A stretch of 64,000 bases of DNA, taken from positions 173,287,001 to 173,351,000 of the forward strand of contig NC_091246.1 of the NCBI RefSeq assembly GCF_042477335.2, written 5' to 3'. Below are positions 45,831-57,335 of this stretch, one piece after another. Positions within the stretch are counted from its first letter, which is position 1. Each line of letters opens with the position of its first letter. The notes beneath the pieces were generated by a model. It was not told the origin of the DNA, ran no database searches, and saw only the letters and a list, made by a program, of their open reading frames with translations. A program made the translations under genes and the position numbers. Source of the stretch: Ovis canadensis (lineage: Eukaryota > Chordata > Mammalia > Artiodactyla > Bovidae).

Positions 45831-47127
45831 TCAGTTCAGTTCAGTTCAATCGCTCAGTCGTGTCCGACTCTTTGCGACCCCATGAATTGCAGCACGCCAG
45901 GCCTCCCTGTCCATCACCAACTCCCAGAGTTCACTCAGACTCATGTCCATCGAGCTGGGGATGCTATCCAGCCATCACATCCTCTGTCGTCCCCTTCTCC
46001 TCCTGCCCCCAATCGCTCCCAGCATCAGAGCCTTTTCCAATGAGCTAAATCTTTACATAAGTTGACCAAAGTATTGGACTTTCAGCTTCAGCATCAATCC
46101 TTCTAAAGGACACGCAGGGCTGATCTCCTTTAGAATGGACTGGTTGGATCTCCTTGCAGTCCAGGGGACTCTCAAGAGTCTTCTCCAACACCACAGTTCA
46201 AAAGCATCAATTCTTCGGTGCTCAGCTTTCTTCCCAGTCCAACTCTCACATCCATACATGACCACTGGGAAAACCATAGGCTTGACTAGATGGACCTTTG
46301 TTCACAAAGTAATGTCTCTGCTTTTGAATATGCTATCTAGGTTGGTCATAACTTTCTTTCCAAAGAGTAAGTGTCTTTTAATTTCATGGCTGCAGTCACA
46401 ATCTGCAGTGGTTTTGGAGCACAAAAAAATTAAGTCTCTCACTGTTTCCACTGTTTCCCTATCTATTTCCCATAAAGTGACAGGACCAGATGCCATGATC
46501 TTCGTTTTCTGAATGTTGAGCTTTAAGCCAAATTTTTCACTCTCCTCTTTCACTTTCATCAAGAGGCTTTTTAGTTCTTCAGTTTCTGCCATAATGGTGG
46601 TGTCATCTGCCTATCTGAGGTTATTGATATTTCTCCCAGCAGTCTTGTTTCCAGCCTGTGCTTCTTCCAGCCCAGCGTTTCTCATGATGTGCTCTCCATA
46701 TAAGTTAAATAAGCAGGGTGACAATATACAGCCTTGACTTACTCTTTTTCTATTTGGAACCAGTCTGTTGTTCCACTTCCAGTTCTAACTGTTGCTTCCT
46801 GACCTGCATATAGGTTTTTCAAGAGGCGAGTCAGGTGGTCTGGTATTCCCATCTCTTTCAGAATTTTCCACAGTTTATTGTGATCCACACCGTCAAAGGC
46901 TTTGGCATAGTCAATAAAGCAGAAATAGATGTTTTTCTGGAACTCTCTTGCTTTTTCCATGATCCAGCAGATGTTGGCAATTTGATCTCTGGTTCCTCTG
47001 CCATTTCTAAAACCAACTTGAACATCAGGAAGTTCACAGTTCACGTATTGCTAAAGCCTGGCTTGGAGAATTTTGAGCATTTCTTTACTAGCATGTGAGA
47101 TGAGTGCAATTGTGTGGTAGTTTGAGC
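45831..47127 (-). mobile_element. BovB (RTE) LINE, 5'-truncated
   Basis: Antisense from the tail (cagttcagttcagttcaatc) through the C-terminal region (frames 46053-46277 and 46302-46592) and RT palm (46739-47044, with ELPDVQVGFRNGRGTRDQIA and CFIDYAKAFDGVDHNK) to just upstream of the RT. Repeat aagttttttt at 45821-45830 and 47128-47137 is the likely duplication. The YADD region at about 46605-46620 is mutated (plus-strand tctgcctatctgagg). Confidence 0.93.
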
Positions 47128-47137
47128 AAGTTTTTTT

Positions 47138-50100
47138 AGATGGCATCAAAATCATGCAAAAATCATTCTTTTAGAAAGGATTTATTCTCCATTTGTATTT
47201 CCAATTTGCTATCACAGAACTCAATATATGTAAAGTAAGTATTTTATAAAACAGGGTATACCCTCTATTATTTTCATACTGTACTGCCTTGTGTTAAACA
47301 AGTTGTTTGCTTTTTTTTTTCCTCTCAGAATGATTTTTAATTTGGGTAATGTAGTAGTTTGTGATTTTGTTCAGTTACTCGTAACTGGCATTAAACTGCA
47401 GTAATTGAGACAAAACTGTCTTTTAGCTACATTAATGTAGAGAGTTCTTGGTGTTGGTTCTGCACTTTAAGATTGTCAGGAAAAAAAGCCTGTGCAGTTC
47501 TCTTGGTGTTTAATCTGAGGCTCCATCACACAGAGTGTGTGTGTAATTATACTGGGTGAAGGAACTTGAGAATGAGACAAGCTGAATTTTGGTGTCACTT
47601 AGTTGCTGTAGCTCCAGAGAAACCAAAGATAGTGCTCTCCAGAAGAGATGAAATACATGTTAAAGTCAAAAGAGACTGGGATTAAACTTCACTGAGGAGA
47701 CAGTTGAAGATTTCCCATTCAAGAAGTGTGGTAGTGAATTAGAGAAGACCTTTCAGAGGGAATTAGGTCAAGGGAAACTATTGTGTTAAAAGGGAGAGCA
47801 GAGCATGTTTTCTGTAGCAAGGATTTTGTGTGCTAAAAGGATCACTGAAATAACTGGCCAAGGAGTCCAGGTTGCACAGTAAAAGTGACAAAGGAGAGAG
47901 GGAATAGGTTTGAATAACATGTTCTTCAACATAATGAGACAGTAGCATAGACTTGTCCTGTAATTTTCAAGAAAAGCCTTAATGAAAAGATGACTACTCT
48001 GTGGGAGAGTTGACACTCCCTTTCATAGAATTCTATAATCACTTATCTACCCAACATAAACTTGAAGGCTACAGAATCTATAGATTAAAAGTGTTAAGAC
48101 AAGCTCTTTTTTTGGACCATCCTAGATGAAAGTGAGAAGTTAACTCAATAGCTTCATTTAATATCTTATACAGAAGGATTCTCAACTTCTTGTATAAAAA
48201 GCCAAGCACATATTCCTACTACAAGTTTAATGTACAACATGTCTCCTCGGTCTTGATCTTGAGAAGACTGTGTGCATTTTATAATGTCCAGGAGATCACA
48301 TTTTTCACCTTCCAGAAAAAAGTAAAAAGATCTGAATTAAATGCTTTGTGAATTGAGTACCATTACTTCAGAAATTTCAAGACAATAGTGAGAGCCACCT
48401 ACTGCTTTGTGCAACAGTGAACAGCTTGATTTAGATATAGTCATTATATCAGCACACATAAAGAGAAAATATGTGCATGTAAACAAGATTGGACTATAGC
48501 TCCCCACTTATTTTTCCTATGAAAATGAAACTGGTTGGCAGCCTCACCAATAAACAGTGCTCAATGCTATCTTACTCTTCTTGTTTGAGTTTTGGAATGC
48601 TGAGTCTTACAGTAATTGCATATTACATCTACATACTTCAAATGAGTTTATAATGGCTATTATCATCAAAAGGAATAGGAAAACAATTAACCATGATTAG
48701 CCTTTTTATGTGAAGAGTTACCTCCTTATTTTGGCATTCAGTTTGCAATCATTTTGAAATTAGCTATGAGTTTGAATAATTTTATTTATTTATTTTTGTA
48801 TTTCAATAGTGTAAGAACAATGAGTTTCTTAACCTTATGCATTTCTCTAGAAAGTGGAAAATGCTAGCAGTGTTTATTAAAGTATAAAACTCATTCCCCT
48901 AATTTTTTTAAAAAAAGAGACTAAAAGAAAGCTTTCAGATTTTTTTTACAGTGTAATTTGAAACTGAACCAGTTTGAAGTATCTACGATTAAATTCATTA
49001 TTGTGCTTTATATTCTCCTCCAAATGATTAATTATTGCTGCCACAGGTCACTTTCAAGGTAAATGTTCTCTGGTAAGAGAAAAAACACATGCCTTGGTAA
49101 ACACACATTGATGATACTGTTAAAATTTCAAAATATTACCCTCAATACACTGAGATATACATATATGTTCTACACATGTAGTAAGAGTGTGGATTTTGTC
49201 ACAGATTCCTAAATGTTATGGGGAAAAAAGAAGCAAGATTTAAAACAGTGACTGTCCACACTTCATGGCCTCATTCACTTTGCTGTTAATAGTTGCTGGA
49301 TTACTGGCGTATTGACTGCCTTGCCTGTGGGATGTGTTTGAGTCCTATAAGTGATGACTGAGAGTGAAATCTCAGGAGGACAACAGGGGCTGTCTGAACT
49401 TTACAGATAATAACTGTGCAGCCAACACTTCAGTTCTTACATAGAGTTTTCAGGTCCTTGGAGAGGTAGTCTTCTGCTCTGTGCTAGCCTAGATGTCTTG
49501 GAGAACTGCCAGTGGCCATGACTGGAGTAACCTCTTAGAACAGAGGATTGCAACTCTGAAGGCTTTTGGATGGTTATAAATTTAAAAAGGGCTAAAGAAA
49601 TTCCCTGGGGATTTATGTTTTGTTGAAAGGATGGTGGCAACACATATCCCCCATACATACGCTAAAAAAAAAAAGTACCATAAAAGTTGATTTTTAAAAC
49701 TTTATTCTAGATTACCGAATTGGGATTTGCTTTACATGATTCTAAGTACAGTAAACTATGTATGAAGAAAAACATTCCCTTACGTTATATTCATTTGTTT
49801 ACTCTGATCACTATGTCCACAGTTTCCCATCTGCCTACTCCTTTTTATTCCATATTGAAGAATTTCAGAAGCAAATTCCTTCAAATACTAGAAAGAAATT
49901 TCAACATAAATATTTCAAAGATTAAATGTCATCATCATTATTTCCTGCAAGTGAAAATCTTTGGCATAATGTATTCTCAGGCAATCTTTTCTGCTTTATT
50001 AAATGATTTCAGAGCTAAGAGAAGAGATTCCTCTTTCACTATGATTCAATAAGAGAATCTTCCTCTCAATATTTATAAACAACCAAAAATGTAGATTTAT

Positions 50101-50290
50101 AAATAACAATGAGCTTTATTTTATATTTAATATTAGAACTATACCTTGAGATATATTTGACTTCTAATATACATTTTTGTTTCACACTTCTAACAAATAA
50201 CTTTCTTAAAGAGAAGGCTTATTTAAATGGGCCATCTTATAGGTAAGGTCTATTATTTACTGCCTTAAAACAAACTTCTGCCCTCTGCCA
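47138..50290. other. Longest repeat-poor block, about 3.2 kb
   Basis: Apart from short T- and A-runs I see no transposon debris and no open frame of protein character. Segments at about 47390-47480 and 48520-48850 contain several ATTTGCAT/TTTGCAAT and TAATTG-like motifs. It could hold conserved non-coding sequence, but I cannot test that. Confidence 0.35.
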
Positions 50291-50610
50291 TATGTACCTC
50301 AATTTTGTAACCTCTCAGTTGAGGTATAAGTTACAGATCACAAAATACACCAATAGCTAGTCAGGTTGGTTTGGCAAGTTATTAGAACTGTGCAGTTTTA
50401 GAACATTTTCATAACTTAAAAATATTCCCTCATACCTATTTTTGGTTCATCTCCTCTCATATTTCTATCCTTAGGAAACCAGTGGTCTGCTTTCAGCCTC
50501 TAAAATTACTTTTGCTAGATAGTTCATATAAATGGTATAGTACAATAACTAGTATTCTGCGTATGGTTTCTTTCACTTAGCATGATACTCAGTTCATCCA
50601 TGTTGTAGCA
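50291..50610 (-). mobile_element. Ancient L1 3' UTR fragment
   Basis: Antisense: cctctcagttgaggtataag, agaactgtgcagttttagaa, ccttaggaaaccagtggtct, tggtttctttcacttagcat and cagttcatccatgttgtagc follow the order of the old L1 3' UTR. It is joined directly to the LTR relic at 50611. Confidence 0.75.
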
Positions 50611-51105
50611 TTATGGTAAGCAGAATAATTGCCTCACAAAAATGTCCGTATCCTAATCCCTAAAAATGTGGTCATTTTATATTACATGGAAAAAAAAGGT
50701 AGCACATGGAATTAAGTTTACTAATCAACTATCCTTAAAACAAAGAGAATATCCTGGATTATCTAATGGTTCTAAGATTAGTCACAAGGGAGCTTAAACG
50801 TGGAAAAGAGAGGCAGATGAGTCAGTGAAGAGATGTGAAAAAAATTTCACTGGCCATGGCTGGCTTTGAATATGGAAGGGGATCACAAATCAAGGGAGGT
50901 GAGCCATCTCCAGATGCTGGCAAAGATAAGAAGACAGATTCTCCCTCATAACATTCAGAAAGGAAAGTAATACTTCTGTGAGTTTTAACCTAGTGCGACC
51001 CATTTCAGATTTCTAACCTCTGTGAACTGTAGGACGGTAAATTTCTATTGTTTTAAATCACTAAATTTGCAGTGATGTGTTATAAATAGAAAAGTAATAT
51101 TAACA
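50611..51105 (+). mobile_element. Old MaLR-like LTR relic
   Basis: Sense-strand blocks: tatggtaagcagaataattg, gtccgtatcctaatccctaa, atcctggattatctaatggt, then gagacccatttc-like gcgacccatttcagatttct, and ctattgttttaaatcactaa near the 3' end. The order matches MLT1-type LTRs of the 'agcagaataatggcc' kind. Exact subfamily uncertain; no coding sequence. Confidence 0.65.
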
Positions 51106-51140
51106 CATTACTGTTAATAATAGTAATATTAGCAGTACTT

Positions 51141-51417
51141 TGCCAGAGAAGGCAATGGCAACCCACTCCAGTGGGTTTTGCCTGGCAAATCCCATAGACG
51201 GAGGATCCTGGAAGGCTGCAGTCCATGGGGTCGCGAAAAGTCGGACACGACTAAGCGACTTCACTTTCACTTTTCACTTTCACACATTGGAGAAGGAAAT
51301 GGCAACCCACTCCAGTGTTCTTGCCTGAAGAATCCCGGGGATGACGGAGCCTGGTGGACTGCCGTCTCTGGGGTCCCACAGAGTCCGACACGACTGAAGC
51401 GGCTTAGCAGCAGCAGC
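51141..51417 (+). mobile_element. Bov-A2 SINE (dimer) with (CAG)n tail
   Basis: Two Bov-A monomers joined by the cttcactttcacttttcact linker (51258-51280), tail ttagcagcagcag. Several CpGs survive, so it is relatively young. Direct repeat agcagtactt at 51131-51140 and 51418-51427. Confidence 0.95.
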
Positions 51418-51569
51418 AGCAGTACTTCGATCCTTTAAAGTTTTTTTTTTTTTTTCCTAATTGAAAATAAAACACTAGCTCTACCTTTTTAATAGATCTT
51501 AAGTGTAGAATATAATTTAGCTAAAATGTTGTTTAGCATATTTCTAGAGGTTAATATTCTCATAGAGCT

Positions 51570-52320
51570 AAAACTTTATTGTTTGGCAGCTCTCCATTTG
51601 TCCCTCCCCCAGCACCTGTCAACCCCCATTCTACTCTTTGCCCCTGTGAATTTGACTACATTATATATGTCATAAAAGTGGCATCTTACTGTGTTAGTTC
51701 TTAATGTGACTGGCATAACTCACTTAGCATAAGGTCCTCAAGATTTCATCAATATTGTCACATGCTTTCAGATATTTCCTTCTTCTCTAAGACAGAAAAA
51801 TATTCCATTGTGTGTAGACATAGTATTTTCTTCATCCATTATCCATTAATGGACATTTTGTTTGTTTCTCTGTTTTGGCTGTTGTGGTTAGGACTGCCGC
51901 AGACATGAGAATCTTCATATTTCTTTTAGGTCATAATTTCGATTCTTTTCTATGAATACCCATAAGCAAGATTGCTGAGTCATATTGTAAGTTATTTTTT
52001 TCATTTTGGGTGGAAATTCCATACTATTTTCCATAACATTGCTTCATTTTGTTTTCCCACCAATAGTGCACAAGGGTTCTGATTTCTTCACATCCTTATC
52101 AACCCTCATCTTTTTTGGATAATAACCACCCTGAGAAGTATGAGATGATATCTCATTGTGGTTTTGATTTGCATTTCTCTGATTATTAGTGATTTGATGA
52201 GCATTTTTTAATGTATTTGTTGGTTTTGATATGCCTTCTTTGAAGAAATATTCCAATTTAATTACCAGTAGTAGTTTGTTGATAATGTATACCATCTTTT
52301 GTAATATTTACCACTTGGTG
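51570..52320 (-). mobile_element. Ancient L1 3' UTR fragment
   Basis: Antisense: tagcataaggtcctcaagat, aaatattccattgtgtgtag, ttccataacattgcttcatt, cccaccaatagtgcacaagg, then tctcattgtggttttgattt. This is the old L1 3' UTR and distal region. Plus- and minus-strand frames here are not protein-like. Confidence 0.8.
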
Positions 52321-52739
52321 AGTATTTGGATTCTTCACAATTTCAATTTTAGGCTGTTATTACTAGTGTCTGAATATTTGTGGACATGTCTTAATGTGGG
52401 CATATGTTCTGGTTGCTCTTGGTTTGATACCTGTGATTGATGCAGTAAGAATAATTCAGGCTTCCCTGCTAGCTCAACTGGTGAAGAATCTGCCTGTAAT
52501 GTAGGAGACCTGGGTGCGATTCCTGGGTTGGGAAGATCCCCTGGAGAAGAGAACAGCTACCCACTCCAGTATAACTAAAAAGTTAAAAAGAAATTGTCAA
52601 TCTGCTTGTCACAGAGTTGAGACCATTTTATATTTCCATCAGCAGTGTATGAGGATTAGCATGTCTCCACATCCTCACTAACACTCGATAAGTTCTCATC
52701 TTTTTTTAAATAGTCATTATAGTGAGCATGTAGTGGGAT
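52321..52739 (-). mobile_element. Second ancient L1 fragment, interrupted by a SINE
   Basis: A restart of L1 3' sequence: atatttgtggacatgtctta, ttggtttgatacctg, then after the SINE catcagcagtgtatgaggat, agtgggatctcattgtgatt. It overlaps in content with the block to its left, so it is a separate copy or a rearrangement. Confidence 0.6.
52459..52571 (+). mobile_element. Bov-tA SINE, 3'-shortened
   Basis: Head aggcttccctgctagctcaa, promoter region gtgcgattcctgggttggga, body up to cccactccagtat. The 3' half is missing. Confidence 0.87.
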
Positions 52740-53261
52740 CTCATTGTGATTGTTTTTACTGTAGTAAAATACACAGAATAACATAGACCATTTAAACCAT
52801 TTTCAAGTGTTCAGTTCAATGCAATTAAATTCATTCACATTGTTTTGCAACCATCATCACCATCTTTTCATCTTGTAAAACTGAAACTCTATATCTATTA
52901 AATAATGACTTTCCATTATTTTCTTCCCCCACCCCAGTCCGTGGAATCCGCCATATACTCTTACTGTTAGTCTTGTTACGACTGGCTTATTTCACTTAGC
53001 ATAATGTCCTTAAGCTTCATCCATGATGTAACATATTACAGAACTTCTTTCCTTTTTAAGGTTGAATAATATTCCATTTTCTGTATACACAATATTTTGT
53101 CCACGCATTTATCTGTCGATAAGTACTTGAATTGCTTACATTTTTTGACTGTTGTTAATAATGCTGCTATTAACATGGCAAAACTATCTCATTGAGGTCC
53201 TGCTTTCAGTTGTTTTGAGTATATAGCCATAAATGAAATAGCTAGATAATACAGTAATTCT

Positions 53262-53616
53262 TTTTCATAGGGTTCATGGGGTTCTCAAGGCAAGAATACT
53301 GAAGTGGTTTGCCATTCCCTCCACATTTTGTCAGAACTCTCCACCATGACCCGTCTGTCTTGGGTGGCCCTGCACAGCATGGCTCATAGATTCATTGAGT
53401 TGGACAAGGCTGTGGTCTATGTGATCCTGATGCTGGGAAAAATTGAAGAGAGACAGAGAAGGGGACGACAGAGGATGTGATGGTGGGATGGCATCACTGA
53501 CTTGGTGGACATGAGTTTGAGTAAGCTCCAGGAGTTGGTAATGGACAGGGAAGCCTGGCATGCTGCAGTCCATGGGCTTGCAAAGAGTCAGACACGACTG
53601 ATTGAACTGAATTGAT
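53262..53616 (+). mobile_element. BovB composite: inverted 5' UTR joined to 3' end
   Basis: 53262-53416 is the BovB 5' UTR in minus orientation (aggttctcaag-type block gttcatggggttctcaaggc, and agaactctccaccatgaccc), matching 34350-34520 in reverse. 53423-53616 is the BovB 3' end in plus orientation (gatcctgatgctgggaaaaa to attgaactgaattga). Direct repeat agtaattct at 53253-53261 and 53617-53625. All of the coding middle is absent. This is a twin-priming product with a very large internal loss. Confidence 0.85.
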
Positions 53617-54041
53617 AGTAATTCTATTTTTAATTCTTTGAGAAATTGCCATATTATTTTTCACAGCAGCTGTACCATTTTACATCCCTACCAATAGTGA
53701 ACAGAGTCCTAATTTCTCCGTATACTCACCCACACTTTTGTTTTATTTCAGTATTAGTTATCCTAATGGTTATGAGACAGTACTTCATTGTAGTTTTGAT
53801 TTACATTTCCCTAACGGTTAGTGACGTTGAGCATTTTTCAAGCACTTTTTGGTCACTTATATATCTTGTATAGATAGACATACCTATCCAAGACTTTTGT
53901 CACTTTTTAAAATTTTATTGTTATTGAGTTTTAGGAGTTCTTCATACATTCTGGGTATTAGTCCTTCGTCAGATATATGATTTGTCCCATTCTGTGTGTT
54001 GCTATTTTATTCTGCTGACAGTGTCTACTGATGTACATCAC

Positions 54042-54214
54042 AAAAAAAAAAAAAAAAAGAAAAGAAAAAAAGTTATGAAGTCCATTTGGTCTCTCTCTCT
54101 CTCTCTCTCTTTTTTTTTTTAACATTTGTTGTCTGTTCCTTGGTGTCCAGGCCAATTTCAGAGTCATGAAGATTTTGGCCTTTGTTTTCTTTTTAGAGTT
54201 TGTGTGTGTGTGTG
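54042..54214. repeat. Simple repeats: A-run, (CT)n and (GT)n
   Basis: A17 at 54042-54058, (TC)10 at 54091-54110 followed by a T-run, and (TG)7 at 54201-54214, all within the old L1. They are candidates for length polymorphism. Confidence 0.9.
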
Positions 54215-56078
54215 TCTTTGGTTTGACATTTAGGTCCTTGAGCCATATCCAGTTAATTTTTATATATGGTATTAGATAAGAGTTCAAATTCACTCTTTTG
54301 CATATGGATATCCAATTTTTCCCAGTATCACATATTGAAAAGACCATCCTTTTCCCATTGAATGGTTTTAACACCCTTGTCAAAAATCATTTGACCAAGG
54401 ATTTACTTGTGAACTTTATAATATTCCTTTGCTCTATTTACCTACATTATGCCAGTACCACTATTTTGATTACTGTAGCTTTGTAGTAGATTTTGAAATA
54501 AGGCAACATGAGTCTTTCAGTTATATTCTTTTTTTTTATTTTCCAAGATTGTTTTGGCTATTCAGTTTCATCTTTGGAGATTTGGAAGATTTTGAATCTA
54601 TACATTGCTTTGGATAATATGAACATTATAACAATATTAAGTCTTCTATTATATAAACATTATTTGTGTTTTCATTTATTTATGTCTTCTTTAATTTCTT
54701 TCAGCAAAGTTTTGTTGCTTTTATTTTATGACTTTCACCTTCTGGTTAATTCCTAAGTATTTTATTCTTTTTGATTCTATTGTTAATTGAACTCCTTTGT
54801 GATTCTCTTTTCAAATTGTTTCTTGTTTTTTCATGTAGAAATGTCATTGATTTTTGTGTGTTCATTTTGTATCTAGCTGTTTTACTAAATTCATTTATTA
54901 GAGCTTACATTGTTAATCAGATTCTCAAGATTTTCTAAATATATCATATCATCTGCAAACAGATAATTTCAAATTTTCATTTCCAGTTGGATATATTTTA
55001 TTTCTTTTGTCTTACCTGATTTCTCTAGATAGAACTTCAAGTGCCATGTTGAACAGAAGAGGTAGAAACAGACATCCTTGCCTTGTTCCTGATCTTAGAT
55101 GAAAATCTTTCAGTCTCTCCCCATTAAGTATTATGTTCATCTTTAATTACTGCTTAAGTGTTTACAGTTGTTGTATCTTCTTGCTCTATTGAAACTTTAT
55201 CAATATATGACGCCTTTCTTGGTTTCATACAACCCTTTTTTGTTAAAGTCTACTTGTTGAATATTAGTACAGCCATTTCTGCTCTCTTTCAGTTATTATT
55301 GACAGAGAGTATCTTTCTCTACCCTTTCACTTTCAATCTTTTTGTATCATTTGATCTCAAAGGAGTTGCTTGTACTGTTGGATCAGGTGATTTTATCCAT
55401 TCTGCCAATTTCTGTCTTTTGATTGGAGAGCTTAATCCATTTACATTTAAAATAATTATTGATAAGGAAGAAATTCTGTCATTATACTACTTGAGACACC
55501 TTATACCATCCTCCTCACTCCTTTAGTTGCTATTTTTTGTGTTTATTTGAATTTTTTATAGTGAAATGTTTATATTTCTTTATCTTTTCCTTTGGTATAC
55601 CTTCTGTAGCTATTTTCTTTTTGATTACCACATCAATTACATTTAAATAACAACCTAAATTCCAGTTTGAATTTATACCAGTTTAACTTCAATAACATAT
55701 AAACTGAACATAAAACAAACTGTAAAAGAACAGCTCCATTCTTAGCCCTTTTTGGTCGTTGGATGTCACAGAATGACATTTTTATATGTTGTGTTCCCTC
55801 TCTAAAACTAATAATTATTTACAATGCATTAGTCTTTTACGTTGTGTGAAAAATAATACTTGTACTTAAAAACTAAAGTCACAGCAATATTACCTTTTAT
55901 ACTAAAAATTATTTCCCTTCTTTAAATGTATTAATTTCTTAAATCATGTAGAAAACAAAAAGTGATTTAGCTTTTTGTTTTATGATTGTCCATGCATTTA
56001 TCTTTATTGAGATCTTTATTTCTCCATATGAAGACGTAGAATTTATAGCATTCCCCCTCCCTCCCTGCATGTGTATGT

Positions 56079-56262
56079 GTGTGTTAGTCGCTCAGTTGTG
56101 TCCAACTCTTTGTGACTCTATGGACTGTAGCTATTCTGTTCATGGAATTTACCAGGCAAGAATACTGGAGTGGATTGCCATTCCTTTCTCCAGGGCATCT
56201 TCTCCACCTAGGGATCAAATCTGGATCTCTCACATTACAGCCATCTGAGCCACTAGAGAAGG
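56079..56262 (-). mobile_element. Bov-tA SINE
   Basis: Antisense: tgtgtgtgttagtcgctcag, caagaatactggagtggatt, cacctagggatcaaatctgg and gccatctgagccactagaga. A TG run marks the tail. Confidence 0.92.
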
Positions 56263-56483
56263 TTTGCCCCTATAGTAATATAGTTTTAAATTGTCAGACA
56301 TCATTAACATAGCTCATCTTGATGATGTATCATGGAAGGAGATGCCAGTTGAGTTTATATTTGCCCTCAGATTACCTCCCACTCTTTCCATCACTCTTCA
56401 GTTTTAAAAGTGGGCTTAATCCTAAAGACTGTTCCTGTAATAGCTAATCTCTGGATGAGTTTGAGAGGCTTTAGCAGGAGGTT

Positions 56484-56755
56484 CGGAGAAGGCAATGGCA
56501 CCCCACTCCAGTACTCTTGCCTGGAGAATCCCATGGACAGAGGAGCCTGGTAGGCTGCAGTCCATGGGGTCGCTAGGAGTTGGACAAGCGACTGAGCAAC
56601 TTCACTTTCACTTTCACTTTCATGCATTGGAGAAGGAAATGGCAACCCACTTCAGTATTCTTGCCTGGAGGATCCCAGGGGATGGGGGAGCCTGGTGGGC
56701 TGCCATCTATGGGGTCGCACAGAGTCGGACACGACTGAAGCGACTTAGCAGCAGC
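56484..56755 (+). mobile_element. Bov-A2 SINE (dimer) with (CAG)n tail
   Basis: Two Bov-A monomers joined by cttcactttcactttcactt (56599-56618), tail cgacttagcagcagcagc. Direct repeat agcaggaggtt at 56473-56483 and 56756-56766. The long plus-strand open frame here is SINE sequence. Confidence 0.95.
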
Positions 56756-56981
56756 AGCAGGAGGTTAGAAGGTGGGAAGAAAGAAGGAGTTAAAATATTG
56801 CCCTCCTCTTTCTCTGCTTATTATGATAAGGGCTCTCTGTATTCCTTTGTTTCATTTCTCATAGACAGACTGGAGGCGGGGGGGTGGGTCTCAGCTTTTG
56901 TCAGTTTCCAATTTATCTGCAGCCTTATAGTGGCCATGTCTTTCTGATGTTGATTTATGGATTATCTCAAGGTCATCTCTT

Positions 56982-57103
56982 CTTTTTTTTTTTTTAGTAT
57001 TTTTTTTTAATTTTACTTTATTTTACTTTACAATACTGTATTGATTTTGCCATGCATCAACATGAATCAACCATGGGTGTACATGAGTTCCCAATCCTGA
57101 ACC
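56982..57103 (-). mobile_element. L1 3' UTR stub
   Basis: A T-run at 56983-56995, then caatactgtattgattttgc, gcatcaacatgaatcaacca, catgagttcccaatcctgaa. Only the last about 120 bp of ruminant L1. Confidence 0.87.
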
Positions 57104-57191
57104 TGTTCAATGTTTAAGTATAACTGATTCTTCACGTTGCATTGATTTGTTCCAAATTATTGAAGCCATTTTCCTAGACAGATCCCAAATG

Positions 57192-57292
57192 ATTTTTTTT
57201 TTTAATTTTACTTTCTTTTACTTTACAATACTGTATTGGTTTTGCCATACATCAGCATGAATCCTCCATGGGTGTACATGAGTTCCCAATCC
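57192..57292 (-). mobile_element. L1 3' UTR stub
   Basis: Nearly the same segment again 90 bp away: T-run, caatactgtattggttttgc, catgagttcccaatcc. It then abuts a SINE fragment. Either two independent stubs or a local duplication. Confidence 0.85.
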
Positions 57293-57335
57293 TGCTGCTG
57301 CTGCTGCTAAGTCGTTTCAGTCGTGTCAGACTCTT
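57293..57335 (-). mobile_element. Bov-A2 SINE tail stub
   Basis: (CTG)n followed by ctaagtcgtttcagtcgtgt cut off at gactctt; about 43 bp of inverted Bov-A2 tail joined directly to the L1 stub. Confidence 0.8.

Larger units (their letters stand above)
52740..56060 (-). mobile_element. Long ancient L1, antisense (3' UTR, ORF2 and further 5' sequence)
   Basis: From the 3' UTR (actgtagtaaaatacacaga) through blocks equivalent to ORF2: tagttttgatttacatttcc (53792), tgctattttattctgctgac (54001), ctgtagctttgtagtaga (54474), and the FADD-equivalent atcatatcatctgcaaacag (54941-54960). Past about 55150 it continues with cttttgattggagagcttaa and gagatctttatttctccata, typical of older L1/HAL1-type 5' regions. 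Stops are frequent. A BovB composite (53262-53616) and simple repeats (54042-54214) interrupt it. Confidence 0.75.

Noticed and set aside
49437-50052. Open frames at 49.4-50.05 kb as small genes
   Set aside because: Composition is like the surrounding AT-rich DNA, with no motif, no signal peptide pattern and no recognisable homology.
53958-54383. 141-codon minus-strand frame across 54.0-54.4 kb
   Set aside because: It crosses A, CT and GT simple repeats within ancient L1; parts resemble L1 ORF2 but the whole is not a protein.
56495-56947. 150-codon plus-strand frame as a gene
   Set aside because: Its first two thirds are the Bov-A2 dimer at 56484-56755; the rest has no protein character.
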